From Scatosoma sp045594025 (GTDB lineage: Bacteria > Bacillota > Clostridia > Christensenellales > Borkfalkiaceae): a DNA stretch of 15,883 bases. A model generated the notes under the pieces. The model saw only the letters and a program-made list of their open reading frames with translations. It made no database searches and was not told the DNA's origin. This document shows, one piece after another, positions 6,517 through 13,016 of this stretch (its first letter is position 1; every line of letters starts with the position of its first letter). The DNA lies in the NCBI GenBank assembly GCA_045594025.1, contig JAZNXS010000023.1, positions 1 to 15,883 of the forward strand. Reading direction: 5' to 3'. The translations under genes and the position numbers were made by a program.

Positions 6517-7371
6517 CTAATCCTTTATTTGAAGCCCTTTATTTTTCTTTCTATATGCTGTGGGGGTAATGCCGTAGAAATCCTTAAACACGTGATTAAA
6601 ATGGCTTAAAGAGTCAAATCCGATTCTTGTACAAATATCTAAAGTGTTGTAGTCGGTTGTCAATAAAAGATTCTTTGCATAATTCATTTTTAAATTTCTT
6701 ATATATCGCACGGGCGTAATATTTAAATAATCTTTAAAGGTTTTGATAACGACGGGGCTAGAATAAGGGCAAAATTTATACAAGTCGTTTACGTTTTTGT
6801 CAAGGAAATATGGTTTGGAAATTTCTGTAAGCAGAGACGCAAACCACGCAGGATACGCTTTTTTCTGATTGCTAAACATGTTAAAAAAAGACAGCATATT
6901 AAAAAGAATCAAATTCAAGCTGGTTGTTCGTTGGATAACGTCATCAGTCGGGATGGTATTGATAAGTTTTTTTAAGTGATTAATGTATTGAAACTGTTCT
7001 TCCGATAAATGGATTAGGATATAATCTTTGGCACTGTCAATTTTTTCTTTCAGATTTGGAGAAAGAAATGAGGCGAAATAGTTAAAATAATCGCAATCAA
7101 TAGCCAAGTTCAAATGTTGTATGGATTTATCGTTTTTTGAGGAGAAAAATCGATGTTTATCGGAGGGACGGACGATAGACATGTCCATAGTTTTTAAGGT
7201 TATCATTTCGCCGTTTATTGAATATTCTATCGGTCCTTTCGTTACCAAAAAAAGCTCGTAATAATCCTTGTGCGTATGAAGTGAAGTTTCAAGATATTTC
7301 CAAATATGGAAATCTAAATCGCTGTTTTTATCATTAAAAGATGAGTTTTTTTCAAATAATTCTATTTTCAT
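6517..7371 (-). CDS. AraC-family transcriptional regulator
   Basis: A 284-residue regulator that probably senses a sugar and controls the divergent uptake operon. The N-terminal cupin-like part has H32-x-H34 followed by E39 and, later, H73, the usual arrangement in AraC sensor domains. The C-terminal hundred residues hold two helix-turn-helix units; the second contains DICTRIGFDSLSHFNHVFKD and then GITPTAYRKK, the AraC/XylS signature. The frame stays open upstream to 7491, but I chose the ATG at 7369-7371. The extra 40 residues are hydrophobic and unlike the family, and the promoter lies inside them. No Shine-Dalgarno sequence precedes this ATG, so the mRNA is probably leaderless. The gene is visibly richer in A+T than the pyr genes, which may hint at a different origin. 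Confidence 0.93.
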   Translation of the reverse strand: MKIELFEKNSSFNDKNSDLDFHIWKYLETSLHTHKDYYELFLVTKGPIEYSINGEMITLKTMDMSIVRPSDKHRFFSSKNDKSIQHLNLAIDCDYFNYFASFLSPNLKEKIDSAKDYILIHLSEEQFQYINHLKKLINTIPTDDVIQRTTSLNLILFNMLSFFNMFSNQKKAYPAWFASLLTEISKPYFLDKNVNDLYKFCPYSSPVVIKTFKDYLNITPVRYIRNLKMNYAKNLLLTTDYNTLDICTRIGFDSLSHFNHVFKDFYGITPTAYRKKNKGLQIKD

Positions 7372-7378
7372 GGCTTTT

Positions 7379-7407
7379 ATTATAGGGTAAAGATCTATAT
7401 TTGTCAA
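7379..7407 (-). promoter_or_regulatory. Perfect sigma-A promoter of the AraC gene, leaderless start
   Basis: On the minus strand TTGACA (7407-7402) and TATAAT (7384-7379) are 17 bases apart. Only seven bases (AAAAGCC) separate the -10 box from the ATG at 7371-7369. The predicted transcription start therefore falls on or next to the A of the start codon, leaving no room for a ribosome binding site. Confidence 0.88.
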
Positions 7408-7484
7408 GACGTTTTTCAAAATTATTTTTTCAGGTACCCTTAAAAAAATAGCAAAAAAAATATAAAAAATAACAAGATTTTGTA

Positions 7485-7526
7485 TTGACATAATTGTATA
7501 ATGAATATGGAATATGATTGAATAGT
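7485..7526 (+). promoter_or_regulatory. Promoter and candidate operator of the sugar-uptake operon
   Basis: A consensus -35 box TTGACA lies at 7485-7490. At the ideal 17-base spacing the -10 is only TGGAAT (7508-7513). A perfect TATAAT sits at 7497-7502 but lacks a fitting -35. Over and beside these boxes are direct repeats GAATATG (7503-7509), GAATATG (7510-7516) and GAATAGT (7520-7526). The arrangement suggests a regulated promoter with AraC sites, but the exact -10 is uncertain. Confidence 0.45.
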
Positions 7527-7568
7527 GGGTTTTTGTATTAAAAAATCAACTTATTCTCGGAGGTTTTT

Positions 7569-8537
7569 ATGGAAAAAGAAATGGTTGAAATGCGCGTTCA
7601 AAATATAGCGCCAGAACCGCGAAATCCTTCGCGTAAACCAAAAGCAAGGAAGGGGAAAACGCTGTTTATCGTCTGTATATTGGCGATTCCCATTTTGAAT
7701 TGGCTTGTTTTTTGGCTGTTTGTCAATATTAGCTCTATTTTATTGGCCTTTCAGGAGCAATCGGTAGAAGGGGTAATTGTTTGGGATCGCGACTTTTCCA
7801 ACTTTGTAGACTTTTGGAAAAAGATTACGGAATCGGGAGAGGAGTTAAACCTTGCCTTTAAAAATACGGCGCTTTATTTTGTGAACGGTTTGCTGATTAC
7901 AATGCCTTTATCTTTGTTGATAAGCTACTTTTTATCCAAAAAAATAGTTGGCTATCAGTTTTTCAGAATTGTATTCTATCTTCCGTGCATCATTACTCCG
8001 GTTGTTTTGACTTCCTTGTACGATCAGTTTTTGACGATGGATGGCCCCATGAGCGTTATATGCAAAAAGCTATCTATTCCGTACCCTGAGTTAGGACCTC
8101 TTAACAATGACGAGCTGGCCACGCCTACGATTATTCTTTATACGATTTTAACCGGATTCGGCGGCGATATGCTGATATTCAGCGGCGCAATGTCGAGAAT
8201 CCCGACGGAAATCTACGAATCGGCGAAGCTGGACGGCTGTGGGCCGCTTAGAGAAGTGGTTACGATTGTTGTTCCTTTAATTTGGTCAACAATTTCTACC
8301 AAGATTGTTCTTCTTATGTCGGGTATCTTTGCTGCTAGCGGCCCCATCATGCTGTTGGTAAACAATCAATTCAATACGATAACTATTGCATATTGGATTT
8401 TCTATTATACAAGCAAGGAGGGCTACACCGCTCATCATCTTGTAGCCACGGCCGGGTTGTGCTTTACTCTTATTCTTCTTCCCATTATTTTAGGCGTAAG
8501 AGCAATTATGGATAAATTCTCCGACGTCGAATATTAA
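7569..8537 (+). CDS. Sugar ABC transporter permease, MalF type
   Basis: A membrane subunit of a carbohydrate importer of the CUT1 class. The 322-residue product has a basic cytoplasmic N-terminus of about 30 residues, then six likely membrane helices, the first near residues 34-58. The EAA loop that docks onto the ATPase is at about residues 213-238 and reads EIYESAKLDGCGPLREVVTI. The start at 7569 follows GGAGG at 7559-7563. The partner permease begins 10 bp downstream. The first gene of the operon, it diverges from the AraC regulator. The substrate is not fixed by the permease sequence; the neighbouring glycan-acting lipoproteins suggest an oligosaccharide. No ATPase gene lies in the window, so a shared MsmX-like ATPase is inferred. 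Confidence 0.94.
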   Translation: MEKEMVEMRVQNIAPEPRNPSRKPKARKGKTLFIVCILAIPILNWLVFWLFVNISSILLAFQEQSVEGVIVWDRDFSNFVDFWKKITESGEELNLAFKNTALYFVNGLLITMPLSLLISYFLSKKIVGYQFFRIVFYLPCIITPVVLTSLYDQFLTMDGPMSVICKKLSIPYPELGPLNNDELATPTIILYTILTGFGGDMLIFSGAMSRIPTEIYESAKLDGCGPLREVVTIVVPLIWSTISTKIVLLMSGIFAASGPIMLLVNNQFNTITIAYWIFYYTSKEGYTAHHLVATAGLCFTLILLPIILGVRAIMDKFSDVEY

Positions 8538-8547
8538 GAGGTGGGCT

Positions 8548-9462
8548 ATGGAAAAAGTATTAAATTTGAGACGAAAAGAAAAAGAAGGGAACTTCTTAAA
8601 TAGAAGATCGAAAGGGGAAAAAATTGTCTTTGGCATAGCGCTTGCTGCTTTTGTGATTTATGCAATCGTGATGATTTTCCCGTTTATTTGGCTGTTTTAT
8701 ACGTCGCTTAAGTCGTCGTATTATTATATGGAAGATTCACAAAATTTCCGGATTCTGGCCCTTCCCCAAGAATGGGAATGGAGGAACTACATACGCGCTT
8801 TTACAGAATTGGAATACGAGGGAACCAACCTATTGGGCATGTTTTTCCACAGTGTTTGGTATACGGCAGTAGTCGTTATCGAAGGGGTATTCTTTAGTGC
8901 TTGTACCGGATACTGTCTTTCGAAATATGAGTTTAAAGCAAGAAATCTAATCTACTTTCTTGCGATCTTTTCGATGACGATTCCCGTTGTGGGTACGCTT
9001 CCTGCAAGTTTCAAGCTGAGTTCCGAATATTTGGGTATACATGATACGCCATTGCAGCCGATTCTTTCTTGCGCAGGCGGGTTTGGATTTAACTTCCTAA
9101 TCATGTATGCGTTCTACAAGAATATGCCGTGGAGTTATGCGGAAGCGGTGTTCATTGACGGCGGAAACGATTTCATTGCTTTTTTCAAGGTAATGTTACC
9201 CATGGCGAAAGCGCCTATGATTACGCTTTCCATTATTTCGGCAATCTCTTGTTGGAACGATTATACTTCGATTATTCTTTTCATGCCTAGCTATCCGACT
9301 GTAGCGGCAGGGCTCTATCACGTTAAGGAAGAATTGGGCGAGAGAGATAAGCCGGTTTATTATGCGGCGCTGTTTCTTTCAATGATTCCCATCTTGACGG
9401 TATTTTCAATCTTCTCCGAGCAAATCATGAAAAACATGTCGCTTGGCGGATTGAAAGGTTAA
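8548..9462 (+). CDS. Sugar ABC transporter permease, MalG type
   Basis: The second permease of the importer, which should form a heterodimer with the MalF-type protein encoded just upstream. The 304-residue product has a charged N-terminus with many Lys and Arg residues, then a first membrane helix (IVFGIALAAFVIYAIVMIFP) and about five more. The EAA loop is at about residues 196-220 (YAEAVFIDGGNDFIAFFKVM), with the conserved Gly in the expected place. It is followed by a proline and the SCWNDY segment usual in MalG-like proteins. AGAGGTGG just before the ATG supports the start. Spacing to the upstream gene is 10 bp and to the binding-protein gene 36 bp, so all are probably on one mRNA. Confidence 0.94.
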   Translation: MEKVLNLRRKEKEGNFLNRRSKGEKIVFGIALAAFVIYAIVMIFPFIWLFYTSLKSSYYYMEDSQNFRILALPQEWEWRNYIRAFTELEYEGTNLLGMFFHSVWYTAVVVIEGVFFSACTGYCLSKYEFKARNLIYFLAIFSMTIPVVGTLPASFKLSSEYLGIHDTPLQPILSCAGGFGFNFLIMYAFYKNMPWSYAEAVFIDGGNDFIAFFKVMLPMAKAPMITLSIISAISCWNDYTSIILFMPSYPTVAAGLYHVKEELGERDKPVYYAALFLSMIPILTVFSIFSEQIMKNMSLGGLKG

Positions 9463-9498
9463 TTTGAAAAATATATAGATTTTGGAGGTAAAAATCTA

Positions 9499-11097
9499 AT
9501 GAAAAAATTTTTATCAATGGTAATGGCATCCTTTTTGACGGTATCGACGGTTGCTTTGGCAGGCTGCAGCTTAGGCGGCGGTGAAAAGGGCGACGTCACA
9601 TTAAACGTATACGTTTTGAATGCGGGATACGATATCAAATGGTTGGATGGAATCAAAGAATCCTTCGTGCAGGAGCCTTGGGTAGTTGAAAAATACGGTA
9701 AGGTCGCCTTAGATATTGAAGAAAACGGACTTTCGAGTTATGCGGCCGATAAAATTAAAGCTGGCAGCAGCAAAGCGAATAAATTCGATTTGCTGTTTAG
9801 CTTGAACTTGCAGGATTTGTACGGCAAGGCTGGTAACAATAAGCAGTATTATCTTGCTGATTTGAAAGACGTTTATGAAGCAACCGTACCCGGCGAATCG
9901 ATCACCGTAAAAGATAAGATGGTAGAAAGCGCAGTAACCGCAAATATGTACACCAACTCAAAGGGCAAATCTTCTTGGTACGCTTTGCCTTGGGCTGGCG
10001 GTTATAACGGTATTCTTTACAATGCAGACAAATTGCAAGCAGATGGGTATACGGTTCCGGTTACCACAGACGAGCTGTTGGATATTATGGAAGCGGAAAC
10101 CGCAGAAAACGGTTATTCCGTTATGCAATCGATGAAGACGGGCGAAAGCAGCGCAACCTATTGGGAACATTTATTCCCTACGTGGTGGGCGCAGTATGAA
10201 GGATATGAAAACTACACGAAATTCTGGGAAGGTAAGCTCTACAACGAAGAAAAGAAGACTTACGAATATTCCGTAGATATCTTCAAGCAGCAGGGTAGAT
10301 TGGAATCGTTAAAAGTTTTGGAGGATATCCTTGAGGACAATCTCTATAAAAAGGCGCTTGCCACCGAATATCTTGTCGCGCAAAGAATGCTTTTGAAGGG
10401 CGAAGGCATGTTTATGGCTTGCGGCGACTGGTATGACATGGAAATGGAGGAAATCAAGCAAGACATCGTCGCTCATGGTGAAAAGGTTTATAACATTCAA
10501 ATGATGAAGACGCCGGTTGTAAGCTCGATTATCAATAAGCTTACCACCGTAAAAGATGATGCGACGTTGGCTGCGGTTATCAGAGCAATTGATAACGGCG
10601 CAACCTCCTATACAGGTGTTTCCGAAACCGATTTCAAAGTGATTAAAGAAGCGCGTGAAATTCTTTATTCCGTTGGTAACTATCATACTGCCGTTATTCC
10701 TTCTTATGCAAAAAATATAGATTTGGCAAAAGATTTCTTGAAATATATGGCAACGGATAAGGCAAACGAAATTTATACCGAAAAAACGGGCGGTTCTGGT
10801 TTGTTCTTCAAATATAACGTTCAAGAAAAGAATCCTACGTTGTACAATAGCCTTTCCAATACTGCAAAAATGCGTATCAACTGTTTCAACGATCCTTCCG
10901 CATTGGTATTGCCTATTCCTAACAACTATAATTTGTTTATTTACGGTAAGGTTCGTAATTTCACAACGAATTTCTCTTCGTATGAATATTTGTTTACGCA
11001 GACGGAGACGAGTGCGCAAGATTTGTATGATGACGATATCAAGTATTACACAACCAGCGAATGGAATACGATTTTAGCGACGATAGGGGCTATTTGA
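9499..11097 (+). CDS. ABC transporter substrate-binding lipoprotein
   Basis: The extracellular solute receptor of the importer. The 532-residue product starts with a lipoprotein signal: MKKF, a hydrophobic core, then the lipobox LAGC with Cys23, so the mature protein is lipid-anchored on the outer face of the membrane. The rest fits an extracellular sugar-binding protein (SBP family 1/8-like), with an early segment on a short peptide ligand loop, YALPWAGGYNGILYNADKL near residues 160-178, a hallmark of these proteins. At 532 residues it is larger than the usual 400-450. Many tryptophans and tyrosines in 215-260 may stack against sugar rings. GGAGGT precedes the ATG. The stop overlaps the next start by one base (TGATG), so the two are translationally coupled. 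Confidence 0.92.
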   Translation: MKKFLSMVMASFLTVSTVALAGCSLGGGEKGDVTLNVYVLNAGYDIKWLDGIKESFVQEPWVVEKYGKVALDIEENGLSSYAADKIKAGSSKANKFDLLFSLNLQDLYGKAGNNKQYYLADLKDVYEATVPGESITVKDKMVESAVTANMYTNSKGKSSWYALPWAGGYNGILYNADKLQADGYTVPVTTDELLDIMEAETAENGYSVMQSMKTGESSATYWEHLFPTWWAQYEGYENYTKFWEGKLYNEEKKTYEYSVDIFKQQGRLESLKVLEDILEDNLYKKALATEYLVAQRMLLKGEGMFMACGDWYDMEMEEIKQDIVAHGEKVYNIQMMKTPVVSSIINKLTTVKDDATLAAVIRAIDNGATSYTGVSETDFKVIKEAREILYSVGNYHTAVIPSYAKNIDLAKDFLKYMATDKANEIYTEKTGGSGLFFKYNVQEKNPTLYNSLSNTAKMRINCFNDPSALVLPIPNNYNLFIYGKVRNFTTNFSSYEYLFTQTETSAQDLYDDDIKYYTTSEWNTILATIGAI

Positions 11098-13001
11098 TGA
11101 CAATGAAAAAGATTACGAGTTTATTATTGGTTTCTCTATTTGCCGTTTCTTCGTTTTCGGCTTGCGCAATTCCAGGCTTTCCGTTTGGAAGCAATAGTGG
11201 GGAAAGCAGCAGCAACGACATCGATTCCGTAACGTTATGGAGTGCCGAAAATACGATACGATATATGCAAGACGATCAAATTCCTGAAGATGCAACGTTG
11301 GATTTATCGATGGAAGCGATTAAGGGTGAAACGGAATCCATACAGCTTATGATTACCGCGAAAGAGGACGTTTCTTCTTTTAACGTTACCGCAGGGGATT
11401 TGGTTTCTGCTTCAGGGGAGACGATAACGAAAGCGAATATCGAAATTTTTACAGAAAAATATATCGAGACGAAAACGCCTTCCGTAGAACATCCAAGAAC
11501 GGCAGATATGTATGTTGGTTTTTATCCTGATGCGTTGATTCCCATGGATAGATGCGTTAAGAAAAAAGAAAACAAGATTCAATCGGGCAACAATCAAGGT
11601 ATTTGGTTTAACGTAAACGTTCCCGCGGATGCGGCAAGCGGCGAGTACGAAGCAAAGGTCACGCTGACCGTGGACGGAGAAGTGACGGAAATTCCTTTAA
11701 AGTTGCGTGTGTATAACGTCAATATGCCTGAGGAAATGCACAACGTAAATTCCTTCGGGCTTTGGTATCATTATATTAAGTACGGCGAAGGGGACAAAAT
11801 AACGGAAGACACGTACAGTGATTATTATTGGTACCTTGCCAACAAACGCATAACCCCTACCTATATTCCTTTCGAAGGGTGCGATTTAGGTATGGCGTAT
11901 TGCCCTCAAGATACGGATGCGTATGCGACGGCGCTGGTAGAATATGCAAACAACAGTATTGTGTCCGGTTACGGTTTGCCTTGCAACCCCGTTGCGGCAT
12001 CGGGCAAGGAATATAGTATTATCGATCAGGATATGCTTGTACAGCTTTTGACGTCGATGGTCAATAAAAATATCGCCTTGCGAGAAAACGGTGATACAAC
12101 GACTAATCTTTTCAAGAAAGCATATATCTATGCAGGGAATATCATTGACGAGCCGCGCGATGAGCAGGCAGAGCAGGTAAAGCTGTGCGATAAAGCGATT
12201 ATCGATGCAAAGAACCAAGTGAAGGATTTGCTGAACGGTTATCCCGATTTACAGGAAAGCTTGGTGGCGTTGAAGCACGTTGTTACGATTACGCCTAAAG
12301 TGACGGAATCTTTGTTTGAAGGGGATGATACGACGGGCGGCGTGCAAACGTGGTGTCCTTATATCAGTAAATTCCATTCGCAAGAGTTCTTGGATTGGAC
12401 GCAAAGCCGTTTGGAAAGCACGGGCAGAATGAACGGAGAAGATTTCTGGTGGTATAACTGTATTGAACCTGAAAATCCTTTCCCGTCCTATCAACTTGAC
12501 GACAACTTGATTTCTACGCGTGTGATGGAATGGATGAAGTACGATTACGACATCTCCGGACACATTTATTGGTCTGTGAATTTCTGGTATAAGTGCCTTA
12601 GCTTCTCTGGCGGCGGTAAATACACGATAAGAGATATTTGGAACGACCCCAACACCTTTGAAAAAGCAAACGGCGACGGGTATTTGATTTATCCCGGCAG
12701 TACGTATGCCTTAAAGACGCCCATTTCTACCTTGCGTCTTGAATCGATTAGAGAAGGTAATGAAGATTATGAATATTTATGGTTGTTCGAGCAAAAGATC
12801 GCGGAATTGAATGCGACGCAGGGAACGTCGTACGATAGTGATAAAGTTCTTTCCAGTTTCTATAAAAGGATTTACACGGGTGTAATTCCTAAAACGGATT
12901 CAAAAGAATTCCAAACGGTTCGTTCTGAGCTGTTGCAATTATTGGAAAAACTTTGTAACGATCAAAATGGAGCAATGGAAATTTTGAGTAAAATAAAATA
13001 A
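11097..13001 (+). CDS. DUF4091 / GH123-like lipoprotein
   Basis: A probable surface glycoside-acting protein of 634 residues. The signal MTMKKITSLL with lipobox FSAC (Cys23) makes it a lipoprotein. A beta-sandwich-like segment around 185-212 (GEYEAKVTLTVDGEVTEIPL) precedes a barrel-like part. In the barrel, AYIYAGNIIDEPRDE carries the adjacent D351-E352, matching the Asp-Glu pair used in the substrate-assisted mechanism of GH123 beta-N-acetylgalactosaminidases. Later WYNCIEPENPFPSYQLDD, GHIYWSVNFW and REGNEDYEYLWL are DUF4091 hallmarks. I chose the start at 11097 because it overlaps the previous stop (TGATG) and has AGGGG seven bases upstream; 11103 is the alternative. A GalNAc-containing glycan is a possible substrate, but many DUF4091 proteins are uncharacterised. 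Confidence 0.8.
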   Translation: MTMKKITSLLLVSLFAVSSFSACAIPGFPFGSNSGESSSNDIDSVTLWSAENTIRYMQDDQIPEDATLDLSMEAIKGETESIQLMITAKEDVSSFNVTAGDLVSASGETITKANIEIFTEKYIETKTPSVEHPRTADMYVGFYPDALIPMDRCVKKKENKIQSGNNQGIWFNVNVPADAASGEYEAKVTLTVDGEVTEIPLKLRVYNVNMPEEMHNVNSFGLWYHYIKYGEGDKITEDTYSDYYWYLANKRITPTYIPFEGCDLGMAYCPQDTDAYATALVEYANNSIVSGYGLPCNPVAASGKEYSIIDQDMLVQLLTSMVNKNIALRENGDTTTNLFKKAYIYAGNIIDEPRDEQAEQVKLCDKAIIDAKNQVKDLLNGYPDLQESLVALKHVVTITPKVTESLFEGDDTTGGVQTWCPYISKFHSQEFLDWTQSRLESTGRMNGEDFWWYNCIEPENPFPSYQLDDNLISTRVMEWMKYDYDISGHIYWSVNFWYKCLSFSGGGKYTIRDIWNDPNTFEKANGDGYLIYPGSTYALKTPISTLRLESIREGNEDYEYLWLFEQKIAELNATQGTSYDSDKVLSSFYKRIYTGVIPKTDSKEFQTVRSELLQLLEKLCNDQNGAMEILSKIK

Positions 13002-13016
13002 AAAAGGGGCAAAAGG

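Noticed and set aside
7372..7491. A 40-residue N-terminal extension of the AraC protein from an ATG at 7491
   Set aside because: It is hydrophobic, unlike the family, and the perfect promoter of the gene lies within it.
7372..7568. A catabolite-responsive element in the AraC/operon gap
   Set aside because: The best candidate, near 7402-7417, does not fit the spacing of the consensus.
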